From the NCBI GenBank assembly GCA_002205965.3, contig NADL03000740.1, positions 1,302,001 through 1,366,000 on the forward strand: 64,000 nucleotides of DNA. Direction: 5' to 3'. The stretch's first letter is position 1; each line of letters begins with the position of its first letter. The notes beneath the pieces are model-generated. The model had not been told where the DNA came from. It saw only the letters and a program-made list of their open reading frames with translations, and did not search any database. The DNA comes from Kappaphycus alvarezii (taxonomy: Eukaryota > Rhodophyta > Florideophyceae > Gigartinales > Solieriaceae). Shown piece after piece: positions 22,585 to 33,867 of the stretch. Made by a program: the position numbers and the translations under genes.

Positions 22585-24214
22585 ATGGAAGATGTGAAAT
22601 GGAAACGGGTAGAACAACTTGATATGCTGGCGCAAGAGCTGGTCGATCTGCATCCAGAGCTGGGAGATGCGCTGGCTTCTACGGAGGACCAAAAGGTTAA
22701 GCAAAAAAGGCCTTCGTGTCCAACATCTTGGGCACGGTGTTTTCGTTCAGTACAACGTTACGGTCTTAGGTCGAGACTCTTGACAGTATCATCATGCACA
22801 ATTACCCGTGAGGAAAGCAGTAGCTGTGTAAATTACGCTTTAGACGCCTTATAAAGTGAATTTGCCGTCTTTGTTACTGGTCAGCCGGGTATTGGCAAGA
22901 CTCGGGATCCATGATGTATGTAATCCAGTGTCTACTTCATCGAAGGGCCGCTATATTATATGTGGGTATAAGTCGAAGCAAATGCTGTTGTTCCTTCCCG
23001 GAGAAGACAGCACATATCGAGTCTGGAGAGCTTTATCTCGTCAGTTTGACGAAACTAGGCTTTGTCTTGAGAAGAGCTTGGTGGCGGTCATTGATCCTCC
23101 TGAGAGAAGCCCGTATATTGATGATGAAAAGTGCCGATAAACAAGTTTGTGTCGAATAATGCGGAGACATATTTCAGGAACTGGGAAAATGACGGCATTC
23201 TCCTAGAGACATCGATGCCTACGGAAAAGGAGGTGCTCGCAATGAAACCAGTTCTGTGGGATGAAGAGATACCCCCGCATCCATGGCAGCAAGATGAACT
23301 CATTGGATTGAAGAGAAGATGAGCAAAGTCGGGAAAACAATTGAGCTCGTTGGAGCCATCCGCGCCTTGTCTTCGCATCGGAATTGTTTGGACTAGCAAT
23401 TAGAGGGTGCCTACAGGGTGCTAAAGTAAGTACCGAAAAGCTCTCTGATTCGGACCTGTACAAGGCTCTCCGAGGGAAGTACAGACCACTTCTCGAGAAG
23501 CACCCAGCATCTGCATCGTCAAGAGTTCTCTTTTTGGGCCCAAATACGTTGACATTCAGGACAAGGAAGGAAATATCGCGGCATCCCGCTGCTTACCAAC
23601 TTTCCCCCATAGCAATATGCGTTCTTCGTGACCGTCTAGAGCATTGCATTGAGGTCTTGAGGTAGGACAAATTTGGAGACTTTGCGTTTGAATGGCTTTG
23701 TGAGAAGCTAGGGCGGAAAGCTGAACTTCAGTACGTTTCAGATGCTGATCACAGCACTGCATACCAAAGGGTTGCTTCGATGGATGAAGAAGAGCTACGA
23801 GTGTATCGTCGTGCTGCAAGTAACTTTCCGTTTATTGACTTTGCAACGAGCATGACGACGTGGTACAATGCAAAGTCAATTAGTAAGGAGATCAAAACAG
23901 TGCCAATCGACGAAGACGGAGCTAGAAGAATTCTGGACAACCTAAAACGGGTTTTACTTGACAAGTATTCCTGTGATGAAATCCAAGGCATCCTGAAGCG
24001 TAGCAAGCCTTTGCTAACTGCCGTAACTAATCGTGACGCTCAGATAAGGTTTCGCGACTCGAAAGCGGCGTTGGATTTCTTTGGCCATCGAGTGATACTA
24101 AGGGTGGAGAGCGTGTCTGATATTTCTGTAGCTGGAAATCTGTTAGAACGCATTGATCGAACGACGGCGCTTCTTGATGAATTCCAGAGGCAGCAAACAA
24201 TAGGTTTGGGTTGA
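22585..24214 (+). pseudogene. P-loop NTPase resembling RHS/Crinkler-type ATPases
   Basis: An N-terminal acidic stretch (22585-22700) is followed, after one stop, by a clear Walker A motif VTGQPGIGKT at about 22873-22902. The frame then shifts. AVIDPPE (about 23085-23105) could be a Walker B-like strand, and a GAIPRLVF-like segment (about 23353-23380, split by a frame change) resembles the G-x-x-PR motif of RHS/Crinkler NTPases. The C-terminal half is open at 23780-24214 (144 residues, helical, ending QQTIGLG). At least four frame breaks make it a pseudogene. In trypanosomes and fungi such NTPases are multicopy and often associated with retroelements; here it lies 1.6 kb from a YR retroelement and its 3' flank carries a repeat also found at 15957. 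Family placement is by motif memory only. Confidence 0.5.
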
Positions 24215-24288
24215 AAACTTGCTGGTTGTGCGCCTGTGCCTGTTATTAATAGAAACATTGACGCGGACGTCAATAGGTGCGGGAGTCT

Positions 24289-24550
24289 ACGGTGAAACAG
24301 GTGAAAGGACCGTTTCTACCTCGGTGCATGCTGTCATGCTGCATACATTACGTTGGGAGGCCCGTCGTCAGATTTCTTTGAATGTATGTGTCCTTTTGAA
24401 TATCCGACGAGTTGAAGGGTCGGTAGTTGAAGTGTGGGTGCATCTTGCAGGGGTTGACGATATAAGTGCTGCAGCTGACAATCATCAGAGGTTTGGAAGC
24501 CTTTTGCATCGGTTTTCAGATGGAGTAAAGACCATGTTCGTCTATTGTCT
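24289..24550 (+). repeat. Dispersed ~260-bp repeat, copy 2
   Basis: Same-orientation copy of 15957-16215. Here it lies in an open frame running 24219-24650, in which HTLRWEARRQI and VEVWVHLAGVDDISAAADN can be read. It begins 75 bases after the stop of the NTPase pseudogene. It may be the displaced C-terminus of that protein or a separate mobile fragment. Confidence 0.75.
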
Positions 24551-24820
24551 CATTCACTGTAGCCAAAGTTATTGGGCCCTGAATGCTGGATATGGAACCC
24601 GCTCGCATCGCGTGACTCGAGTCGGCTTGCAATCAAATGGGGTCAAGTGAGAGGGCCGAGTTGATTCTAACAAAGGACCCCACTTGACGCTGCTGTATTT
24701 TTAGACGACAGTGGCATGACAGTTATTACTGTAAAGCCAGGGAAGGATGTTGAGTGGGCCAACTGACACCGAAATTATTGATAGTTTTGGGATCCATTTT
24801 TGCACCGTTTTTTCAAATGC

Positions 24821-24845
24821 TACAGTACCGTACAGTACAGTACAG
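24821..24845 (+). promoter_or_regulatory. TACAGTAC repeat upstream of UGP
   Basis: Overlapping TACAGTAC/TACCGTAC units lie about 290 bases before the UGP start codon. The same word cluster occurs upstream of the tail-anchored protein gene (35668-35692) and the DDT gene (38274-38408). A promoter-linked role is an inference from position. Confidence 0.4.
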
Positions 24846-25133
24846 GAAAACCGATGATGATTATGCAAAGATTCTTTTGCATCACTTTATGATAAACCAA
24901 GCTAGTGCCATCAGCTGCTCTCGACCAAACAAATATCTTCCTTCGCCAAGTTTATCCTCACCGCCATTCCATTTCAATTTAAGCTTCACGTTTTTTTCTT
25001 ACATTCGATTGCATTTCTTTAAACCGTATTTATCGCACAACCACCCCCCTCTACTCGTTTCCTCATCCCCATCCCCTTGATCCCGTGCATCATTACCACA
25101 CGCATCCCTCATCTCAATCCCCATCCCTCCATC

Positions 25134-26641
25134 ATGAACTCCACTACAGTCAACGGAACCTCGATGGCGAGTCAATCACTCCAAGATCTCAAGGGCGTCA
25201 TGGACAAGAGTGCCGCCCAGGTTGTCGAGGAAAAGCTTCGCGCCATGAATCAAGCCTCCACCGATGATTTATCCAAACTTACAGACGCCGAGATGAAGGG
25301 CTTTTTGGAACTCTATGCTCGTTATATGGTCGGACGATCTACAAAGAAGGAAATTTCCTGGGATTTGATTCAGCAACCCTCTGAGAACATGCTGCAAAAG
25401 TATTCCACCTTGGTCGACGTCACCGAGGGAGAAAGCACCTCCCTGTTGAGCAAGTTGGCCGTCTTGAAGTTGAATGGTGGGTTGGGTACCAGTATGGGAT
25501 GTAAGGGACCGAAGAGTGTTATTGAGGTCCGCGGAGATACCACCTTCCTGGATTTGATTGTCCAGCAGATAGAGCATTTGAACAAGAAGTATCACGGAGC
25601 AAATGTCCCATTGCTGTTGATGAACTCGTTTAATACAGATTCGGAGACTGCAAAGATTATTCAAAAGTATCAGGATACCAACGTAACCATTACGACCTTT
25701 CAGCAGTCGAGGTATCCGAGGATTATCAAGGAATCATTAGAGCCTATGCCGGTCACTCACGAGGGTTATGCGCACTCTGACTGGTATCCTCCTGGTCATG
25801 GTGACTTTTTCCAGAGTATCTACGCCTCAGGTCTGGTTGATACGTTGCTTGCACAGGGTAAGGAATACATTTTTGTGAGTAACGTCGACAATTTGGGTGC
25901 CACTGTCGACCTTAACATTTTGAAGAACATTGTGGAGCGCGATGTGGAGTATTGCATGGAACTCACGGACAAGACTCGTGCTGACATCAAGGGTGGGACC
26001 ATCATTTCGTACGACGGCAAGGTGTCGTTGTTGGAGGTTGCCCAGGTTCCGTCAAAGTACATCGAGGAATTCAAGTCGGTGTCCAAGTTTAAGGTTTTCA
26101 ACACCAATAACATTTGGGTATCGCTTCGCGCCATCAAACGTGTGATGCAGGAGGGTAGTATGAAGCTGGACATTATCGTGAATAACAAGGAGGTGAATGG
26201 ACAAAAGGTGATTCAGTTGGAGACGGCGATAGGGGCCGGTATTGGTTACTTTAACAACGCATGTGGCGTGAATGTGCCTCGCAGTCGGTTTTTGCCCGTC
26301 AAATCAACGTCTGACCTCTTGTTGATTCAGAGCAACATGTACACTTTGAAATCGGGTTCTCTCATTATGAACCCAGCGCGCCAGTTTGCAACGACGCCGG
26401 TGATCAAGTTGGGGACAGAGTTTAAGAAGTGGGACAGTACCTTGAGAGGTTTGGAAGTATTCCGGATGTGCTGGAGTTGGACCATTTGACGGTGTCTGGG
26501 GATGTGTCGTTTGGAGCAAATACGACATTAAAGGGGACTGTCATTGTTGTGGCGAATCCTGGTAACAAGATTATGATTCCGGCGGGATCTGTGATTGAGA
26601 ATAAGGTTGTAGTGGGCTCACTGCATGTGATTCCCCATTAA
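25134..26641 (+). CDS. UGP: UTP-glucose-1-phosphate uridylyltransferase (one frameshift)
   Basis: Makes UDP-glucose from UTP and glucose-1-phosphate in the cytosol, feeding cell-wall and storage polysaccharide synthesis. The protein would be about 500 residues, normal for eukaryotic UGPase. I chose the ATG at 25134; the frame is open 19 codons further upstream but that part is unlike the family. The nucleotide-binding loop [17 protein letters not shown] lies at about residues 113-129. Further family blocks are [27 protein letters not shown] and the C-terminal beta-helix region [17 protein letters not shown]. At about 26427 one base is missing (AAGAAGTGGGA where a GTG GGA codon pair is expected), so the C-terminal 70 residues are in another frame ending at 26641. 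A sequencing indel is the simplest explanation. No intron is seen. Confidence 0.92.
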
Positions 26642-26997
26642 GGCTGAAAGAGCTCAAGTATCGGGGGAGGGGGCGTGTATTTTTGTGCTTTGTAGGATGA
26701 AGGGTTTTCCGACAAATTAGATTTTGCATGTTTGAAATGAACCGGCTATTGGTAGCCATACCGTCGGGATTAATGAACGGCGAATAAGCGAGTGATGAGT
26801 AAACGGCATAGAAGGGCGCTGCCCACTCGGCAGATATCTATATCAGTATCTTTGCAAAATGCAAACCGCCTCTGCGAAAGGCATGGTAACGTTAAATTAA
26901 TAATGTAGCGACAGAGAGCGTTGATAAAGCAAAATTCATTTACTCCCCGTCCGTCTCTTCAATCTCTCATACTCCACCGGGTCTGACAGCTCGAACC

Positions 26998-29526
26998 TCA
27001 TCTTGGCTGCGTTGGCTGCGCCATCTCCAACAAGAACGACTTCACTTCTCCATCGCGGAGCCAGTATCTAGGTCCAGATTCTGCGTGGTAAGAAACTGAA
27101 GAATCCATTTGGGCAGCTTGTTCCGTAGCTTCCCTCTAGAAAACCTCTTGTCCGCAAACAGCACCACTCCGTAATCATTCTTATTTCGGATCACGCGTCC
27201 AGCGCACTGAGCCGCTTGCCGCATCGCCTGTCCTCTCAAAACCGCAAACATTTGGCCAACAACATACAAGTTAGATATCTATTCTTGACAAACAAACAGA
27301 CATATGCGAAAAAGTCACGACGGCAACTCCCTTGGTGCAATTTCAGACACCCTGGGACCCTGGGTCAGTCTGCAAAAACTTACGTCAAACACTAGAAAGT
27401 CATCCTCCTGAATCTGGTACCTCTCTGCCAAGAACTGCAGTCTCGCTTTCAGCACCCGCGATTCCAGTGTACTGAAACGGCACTCCAAACGAATCACTGC
27501 CCTGCCATACTGCCCATCGAAATCAATCCCCTCCGCTGCACGACCCCGCGCCACACTCAACAAAATAGCTCCCCGCCCACTATCACATGCCACCTTGTAG
27601 TTTTGAATCGCCAACGATGCCTCAATCGGATCCTGTGTTTCGACAAACACCAGTTTCAACTTGCGCAACTCGTTTAAAATGTCACATTCCTCTGTCCATA
27701 CTTTCACAACTTGCTGCATAAACACGTAACTCACAAAAAATACAACAATCCCATCCGGCACACATCCCGCCAGTTCACACAGAGCGTGTCCATAGTTGCG
27801 AGGAATGTCCGGTGTTTGACGATCCGCATACTTTGAGCTAAGCGCCATTTGATCCGAACCTCGCGTCATCACGAGCGGCACACGCATCTCCGATCCATGG
27901 ACATATTGAAACTGGCCGAGACACTCTGAAAGTTGAGCATCCTAGGATATGTATCCAACGGACTCAAAGTCCTGATGTAATCACCACGCATCGGAACTTT
28001 TCCACAATCCATCGTATAGCCAAAGAAGCATCCAAGCATGCAATCCTTAGCAGCGGTCTATAGTCCCTGTAAAGTCATCGTAAGGCTCTGTGATAACCGC
28101 CATCCCCTCCTTTTCATATGTCGCAAGCACCGTCACAAAGTCTCCCACAAGAAGCAATGGCGAAAACTCTGCCCAACTCGACACATGTATGGTCAGGAGC
28201 AAAGTCACCAGGCGATCATGAACCCCACGGAACACTTTTCTGTCCATAGTTTTACATGCTGCACCAATCTGATTCAAGAATGGCGTCGGTCTCTCCTGCA
28301 TCACAACCTCTGTAGTTGCATGTCGTTGCAAAAACGACACTAGACGACTCAGAAACTCGACAAACCTCCGCTCTTTTGATAGCATCTGGATAGCCTCCTT
28401 GACGACATCATTTGGCAGTACCGGAGTGGCGGGTACCTCTTCTGACTCAAGCATGCGCTGCACTCGTGCAGATCCCTCTCTGTTTTGCCCGTCCTCGCTT
28501 AAATTCCCCCCACCTCGCGCTAGTCCCGTCAGCAGTCGGGTGTACTCTCGCTCAAGTCGCTCCGATGCTTCCCTCTTAGCACCAGATATTGCAGATCTCA
28601 ATTGCGTGACATTTTGAGACGCTCCTTTCAAGATCGGTTCCTCCAGATCGACGCTAAGCGCCTCGATGCATACGTTATCGATGTTATGAGCCTCGTCTGT
28701 TCCAAAAAGGACGGCGCGCAAATGGAAAAGGTCAGGAATTTCGAAAACTACTTTCGCACGGCTACGCGCCAATTATTCCTCAGAGAACTGTAGATGGCTT
28801 ACCAAACACAATAATGCTTTCGGGTGGCAAGTCAGCCGACACAATGCCCGCAACCTTGGGATCCAAGAGATAATGGTAAGAGTACACCATAATGTTTGCG
28901 ACGCTAACGCCATGTCTGGCCAAAAAGTATGGGCACCATCCCCGCCTCCTACCATACTCGCGTAAATCCGTCAGATTGTATACACCTGGCCTCAATATTG
29001 CATCGATGCCCTCCTTTTCATACTTGAGAAAGTAGGAGCAATGCGGGGGCAGACGTTGATCACCGGCGTCCTCCCTCTCTTGAATAAGTTGTCGTACCCA
29101 AGAGGCGGTCAAGGCTCGACATCCACTGTCGATAGCACCACCCTCCATTCTACTGACGGTGTCATGGATACATAAATGCCTTCTAGAGGCGAGTCCGACA
29201 GTGACGAGATCATTTGGCAAGCCAAGTTCGCGCTCCCTGCTCGCCACCAGCAGCTTCATTTCATCCATGACCTTTTGCATTTCCTCGACGGTTCGGGTGC
29301 AGTAAACAAACTTGCGGACACCCTTTTCAGCGCCACGGGTGGATAAAAACGCGGTGATTAAAGATAACAGGGTAATGGTCTTGCCCGTTCCGCTGGGCAT
29401 TTCGAGGAGGGCGTGGCCGCCATGCTCTAGTGCGCGTTTCAGCTCCCTCATGTAACTGAACTGTTCGGGGTACAGGGCAGGGTACGGGAAGACGACCTGG
29501 AGGCCGTCAATGTCGACAAGCACCAT
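26998..29526 (-). CDS. XPD: XPD/ERCC2-type TFIIH DNA helicase (frameshifts)
   Basis: 5'-3' DNA helicase of TFIIH, acting in nucleotide-excision repair and RNA polymerase II initiation in the nucleus. Start ATG at 29526 gives MVLVDIDGLQVVFPYPALYP, matching the family N-terminus. Walker A is MPSGTGKT. Four cysteines expected to bind the Fe-S cluster are present (in HLCIH, SGCRAL, PHCSYF, GWCPYF). DEAH is restored across the first intron. Further on are CLDASLAIR, TRGSDQ, PDGIVVFFVSY, ILLSVARG, EGIDF and motif VI QAAQCAGRVIR. Apparent one-base indels lie near 28052, 27972, 27915, 27500 and 27060, most of them beside short C or G runs. With these the order is complete down to EMAQPTQPR and a stop at 26998. 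So many breaks could be sequencing error or a decaying copy. Two GT-AG introns are listed separately. Confidence 0.88.
27228..27383 (-). other. XPD intron 2 (156 bp, GT-AG)
   Basis: Donor GTAAGT follows FLVFD and acceptor ...GGACAG precedes GCGATGCGGCAAGC. Joining gives FD-AMRQAAQCAGR, the expected family sequence around motif VI, in phase 0. Confidence 0.85.
28697..28802 (-). other. XPD intron 1 (106 bp, GT-AG)
   Basis: On the minus strand the exon ends ...GTGTTTG, the intron runs GTAAGCC...GGAACAG, and the next exon starts ACGAGGCTCATAAC. Joining them restores IVF-DEAHNID, the conserved motif II. The 106-base length is compact. Confidence 0.88.
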
Positions 29527-29738
29527 GTGTGCATTGCTTTCTTGAGAAATGGCAAGGGAAAGGCCGACGTGAATTTGTTGCAGCTCGACTGCTCCCACAT
29601 GGCGGTGAGAGCTGCTGCCACAATCAATAGGATCTACATGGATCTGTAAGATTGCGCAATTTTATTTTACCATAGATCTGATGTGTAAACTTTAAAAAAA
29701 AATGCCAAGTATTTTATACTCTGCCCAGGGTCCCTGCA

Positions 29739-30945
29739 ATGACTCGCCCACATTTTTCCATTAAAAGGTCACCTTTCCCACCATCCCTACGCACTGCGCC
29801 ATCGCCAATCACCATCCCCTTTGATCCCTTCATCCTCGAGTTTGCTACCAATGCAGCCTACCCCCTCTGTCCAGACATTCTCTCCCCCTCCTCCCCTCCC
29901 CCGCAAGTACTTTCCGACCTCCCCTCCCTCATAACCTCCGCCCATACACTGTTCTCCACCTACCGTGCCAACTCCCCCTATCTATTCTCCAAACACCCCT
30001 GATCCCCTCCCCGCCCTTTCAACGCCCCAAACCACCGTCTTTCTCAAACTCGAATCCGAGCAACTCACCAACTCTTTTAAACTCCGCGGCGCCCTCAACT
30101 GCATCTCCTCCATCCCTTACTCAAGCCCCATCGTCACCGCTTCCACCGGTAACCATGCTCTTGCCGTCGCCCATTCGCTCCGCCTGACGCAGCAGTCGGG
30201 CTGCATTTTCCTCCCCCACACCGCAGCACGGAGAAAGATTCAGGCACTTGAAGCGCTGATCAGTGGGTGCAGAATGTCAAGTTGCAATTCGTGTCAGGTG
30301 ATTGTTTGGATGCGGAGCTTGCAGCAAAAAGATACGCCGAGGAAGTGCAAGGGGTGTATATATCGCCGTACAATGATGAGCGAGTGATTGCGGGGCAGGG
30401 GACAGTGGGATTGGAAATTGCGGAGACGATAGATAGGATATATGATGAAGGGGAAGGGGGTGTCAAGTGTTGTTATGTGACGGTAGGTGGTGGAGGGTTG
30501 ATATCGGGGGTGGGGCATACTTGAAGAACGAGTGTGATGAGAGTTGGCGTATAGTGGGATGCTTGCCGGAAATGTCAGCTGCGATGTACGAAAGGTTGAA
30601 TGGGGAGGAAGGGCGGGTGGAATGCGGGAGACATTGTCGGATGGGAGCGCTGGAGATATCGAAGAAGATGCGATGACAGTGGGGATTTGTGAGAGGGTGG
30701 TAGACGGGTGGGTGATGGTGAGTGAAAAAGAGATTGAGAGGGGAATCCGGGATGTTTTCGAATGGCATGGCAAGGTGATCGAGGGGGCGGCGGCAGTGGC
30801 GGTGGCGGGTTACAGAGCGGATAGTGAATGGAGAAGGAAACATGGATGCGAGGTGGCGGTGGTGGTTGTTTGTGGTGGGAACATTGATGGGGGTGTGCTT
30901 GGAGGAATATTAGGGAAAAAGGTGGATGAAGGGAGTGAGGGGGAG
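29739..30945 (+). CDS. PLP-dependent threonine/serine dehydratase (frameshifts)
   Basis: Fold-type II PLP enzyme that deaminates L-threonine or L-serine, or possibly racemises serine. In order: VFLKLESEQLTNSFKLRGA with the PLP lysine in SFKLRG (about 30042-30090), TASTGNHALAVAHS (about 30137-30178, PLP phosphate/substrate loop), ISPYNDERVIAGQGTVGLEI (about 30360-30420), the glycine loop VTVGGGGLISGVG (about 30480-30518), PEMSAAMYE (about 30570), then LSDGSAGDIEEDAMTVGI and VDGWVMVSEKEI (about 30634-30737). About 390 residues are expected, fitting catabolic dehydratases without an ACT domain. At least four frame changes are needed. The true stop is uncertain and lies near the end of the convergent DoxX gene. 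It begins 213 bp from the XPD start, so the two genes diverge from a shared short promoter. Confidence 0.8.
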
Positions 30946-31511
30946 TTAGAAAGGGAGGTTGGCGTACCACCAAGCCCAGATGACAAAGGGGATTTGGAAT
31001 GGAAGGCGGATGAGTGCCTTGGTGGTGGAGCCGCCAAAGACGAGTTGCTTGGCGCGGTGGTCAAAACGCAGAATATGTTGGCGGGGAACATGATGATTAG
31101 GGTGAGGAGAAGGGATCTGGCGGCAAGGACCTGAGTGGGTTGAAATGATAGGCCGATTCCGGCAAGGATAAGAGTGAGGCCAGTGAAGTAGAGGCAGAAT
31201 TTTTTGAAAGGGAGGAAGATCATGGAAGTGTAAAAGTTGAAGAGTGGAGGGAAAAAGTGGAGAAGGCCAGCGAGGGTGGCGTTGACAGCAAGAAGTTGAG
31301 AAAACATGAGTTTGAGAAAAGGGTCGGAATGGGAGTAGGTGAAGTAGCAATATGTGGCGAGGCAGGATTCTAGGATGTAGAGCGCAAAAGGGATGATGCT
31401 GATGGCTGATTTGTAAGGGGCCAGGATGCGAAGAAAATAGTCGATGGAGGGGGATTGTCCTGGAGCAAACTCGACGGACAAGGGCTTTGCTGAGGATGGA
31501 ATGTTTGACAT
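30946..31511 (-). CDS. DoxX-like small membrane protein
   Basis: About 185 residues starting MSNIPSSAKPLS with four predicted membrane segments: SAISIIPFALYILESCLATY, LMFSQLLAVNATLAGLLHFF, FCLYFTGLTLILAGIGLSF and LLLTLIIMFPANIFCVL. The block ending in FPANI followed by RLPFQIPFVIWAWWY near the C-terminus is typical of the DoxX family of membrane proteins. One frame change just after FPANIF (about 31075) is required to reach the conserved tail, ending at 30946. Substrate and role are unknown; bacterial DoxX relatives are linked to thiosulfate or redox functions, which cannot be assumed here. It is convergent with, and may overlap, the dehydratase gene. Confidence 0.65.
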
Positions 31512-31796
31512 GGTGTTGATGCTATTGCGCAGGTCGGAAAGAGAGAGGGAGTGCAGCGGGGGCGGCGTAGTTTGACGAGGTGTTGGAGCAGAGTCCTAAA
31601 GCTGTGGACGACGCAAAGACACGCTAAGACGATAATTTGAGCAGTGGTGGATCTGAGCAAGAAAAATGATTTTTTTGGGTCCCGTTGTCAAGTCCTTTTC
31701 TCGTTGAAACGCTAGAAACGGTGCAGCAGTTTGCGCAAGCTGAGACTCGAGCCGCACGGGCAACTGTAACCGAGCAATCCGTCCAGTTGCACCACA

Positions 31797-32500
31797 TCAG
31801 ACCTTTCTCCGGGCCTCAACGATGGCTCGGATATCCGGACCAAGTATAAAAACGGCGCCACCCTTGTCCACAAAACAGAAAAAAACATCAAAGTTAGCAA
31901 GTCGTCTTCCTACGCACAATAGAAAACCAGCGCAACAACATACCAACAACAACAAACCGACGACCCCAACAGCCGCACCTCCCTGCAAAACGTCGTCCAC
32001 CGTCCGCATGACCCACGGTGCGACGCCACCCCCCCACACCGCAGCTCCTCCGCCACCGACAATCCATCCCACCAAACCTGCCCCAAAGTATGATACCCAG
32101 CCGCCACCCTCCACCAACTCCCCACTGCTGCGCCACCTACCACCGTCGCCACCAAGGCCCAAATCCGTGCCCCACCACCATACAAAACGGCATACATCAC
32201 TGCCACCCCCGCAAAGTACGACAACGAAGTCGCATGCGAAGACGGCATTCCAAAATCTTCGCGCGTCGTACTCCCAGGACGCGGCTGCCCAATCAACCGC
32301 TTCAACACCTTTCCAAACAACCCCGTCACAACCGCACCAAACACATACACTACGTACACCACACGCGGCTCAGCAATCAGCAATGCCGCCACCAACGCAC
32401 AGACACACCACTTTGTTAAATCCGCCGCGATTAACACACACCACCACCACCAGTAGATCCACCTCCCGTAACATCTGCAACCTCCCCTCGCCACCACCAC
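31797..32500 (-). CDS. PAP2-family lipid phosphatase (dolichyldiphosphatase-like)
   Basis: The three phosphatase motifs are present: KRLIGQPRP (about 32323-32297), PSSHATS (about 32263-32243) and WRVAAGYHT with the last catalytic His (about 32130-32105). The spacing and the FGMPSSHATS context resemble dolichyldiphosphatase and plastid/ER lipid phosphate phosphatases, which remove phosphate from prenyl or lipid diphosphates in membranes. Hydrophobic segments flank the motifs (CVCALVAALLIAE, VYVFGAVVTGLFG, VGLLLLVCCCAGFLL). After GYHT the frame shifts by one to GAGLVGWIVGGG and runs to a stop at 31797. The start is unsure: the ATG at 32500 is within range, but the frame upstream is also open for part of its length. 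Coding-strand composition here is G-rich throughout. Confidence 0.75.
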
Positions 32501-32733
32501 TCACCTCCACTCCCTCCACTCCATTCCTACATCCACGCCAACGCGCACTCAACATCTGTCTCAACTTCCCTGTTCGGCACACCCTCCCCCTCCCCCCTGC
32601 ACCCGCTGCCAACCACAACCTACCCATACACCGCTAAAACACACCTGCGCCATACCCGCCATGCGCACCGCCCAACACCTCCATCCACTCGACACACCCA
32701 CATGTCCTTTTTTTTGTAAAAAAAGAAAACCCC

Positions 32734-33689
32734 ATGCCCCCCCCCCCCCCACCCTCGCCACCTCCACCCCGTCACCTCACTCCCAAATGTCACAATCCCC
32801 TCCAACTCCCCAACCCCTACCCCCTCCTCGACCTACGCACCGCAACAAACCCCCCACACCCCCACCCCCACCAAGCAACCCTGTTCAACGGCCTCCACGC
32901 CCCAGACGGCCTTCTCAACCGCCTTTACGAACTCCCCCCCCCCCAACCCTCTTCCACCTCCTCACCCAAACAACCCACGACTTTACAACAGCCGCCCACA
33001 TCCTCCAAACAAAAGGCCATCCCCCCCCAATCCAACTCCCCCCCACATCACACCCCGCCCTCCCCCTCCAACACACCCTCTCCCACCCCATCTTCCACCC
33101 CGCCCCATTACTCCCCCCTCCCTTCCACTCGTCCACACCCTCCTACTCCACTCCCGCCACACACCCCCTTTCACAGCCTTGGACCTCGCCTGCGGTTCCG
33201 GCCGCAACGCAACATTCCTCCTTCGCAACTCGTTCCACGTCACAGCCTAGACCGCGATCCAATACTCATTTCCAGGGCACGTTCCCTCGCCCGCACCTAC
33301 GCCCCAACCCCACACTATCCCCCACTCACCACCCTCCTTTACACACTCGGCCGCGACCTCGATGCAGATCAACGTCGCCTTGCTCACAATCCAGTCCATT
33401 TGCTCCTCGTCGTCCGCTTTTTGCGTCGAGGCGTCCTGCAACGCTTGCCACACGCCGTTCGCAATGGTGGCCTCGTTCTTTATGAACATTTTCTCACGGG
33501 TTGTGAAACGATGGGCGGGCCCAAAAAAAAGAGTCAATTGTTGCAATGGGGGAACTGCGGCACGTCTTTTCACCGGACAAAGGGTTCGTCGTCCTGCGAG
33601 AAACTAGAGATCTTCTACCTGATGGACGCCCTGTCGTGCGCTTTATCGCTTGGAGGAAGAATCTCTCTTCAATAAGTTGCAACCGTTAG
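32734..33689 (+). CDS. Rhodanese-SAM methyltransferase fusion protein (frameshifts)
   Basis: The N-terminal third reads YPLLDLRTA... HPHPHQATLFNG... YELPPP, the pattern of a rhodanese-like domain (LLDLR start, H-P-H loop, R-x-ELPPP end). The C-terminal half is a class I SAM methyltransferase. Its motif I LDLACGSGRNATFLL is at about 33182-33226, followed by VTALDRDP after a one-base indel, then HLLLVVRFLRR, HAVRNGGLVLYEHFL with motif III, PKKKSQLLQWG and VVLRETRDLLPDGRPVVRF before a stop at 33689. Proteins pairing these two domains exist in bacteria and eukaryotes; substrates are not well defined. The middle (about 32940-33180) is C-rich and frame-scrambled. The start may be the ATG at 32734, which sits directly on a run of C, or one nearby. 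No cysteine can be placed confidently in the rhodanese loop. Confidence 0.65.
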
Positions 33690-33867
33690 TAACCAGTTTT
33701 GTTTAGTCAATTTCAAAAAAGGAACATGTATCATGGAAAGCGCTGACATAGCAAACGCATCGCGAGCCACTCACAATTTCATGCCACACACCATCGACTC
33801 ACAGCGTACAAGCCATCCCTTTTGTCATTCTAAACATCAATGCCATCATGATCAACTCTCCTTTAAA

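Noticed and set aside
30575-30973. Minus-strand ORFs of 126-159 codons opposite the dehydratase
   Set aside because: Histidine/proline/serine-rich antisense translations of G-rich coding DNA without motifs.
31822-32637. Long proline/threonine-rich + strand ORF (271 codons)
   Set aside because: It is antisense to the PAP2 gene, whose three catalytic motifs are clear on the minus strand; the open frame results from C-rich composition.
32661-33485. Long proline-rich ORF (274 codons) in another + frame
   Set aside because: Mostly low-complexity C-rich translation. Only its short part around LDLACGSGRN belongs to a real domain, which is covered by the rhodanese-methyltransferase entry.
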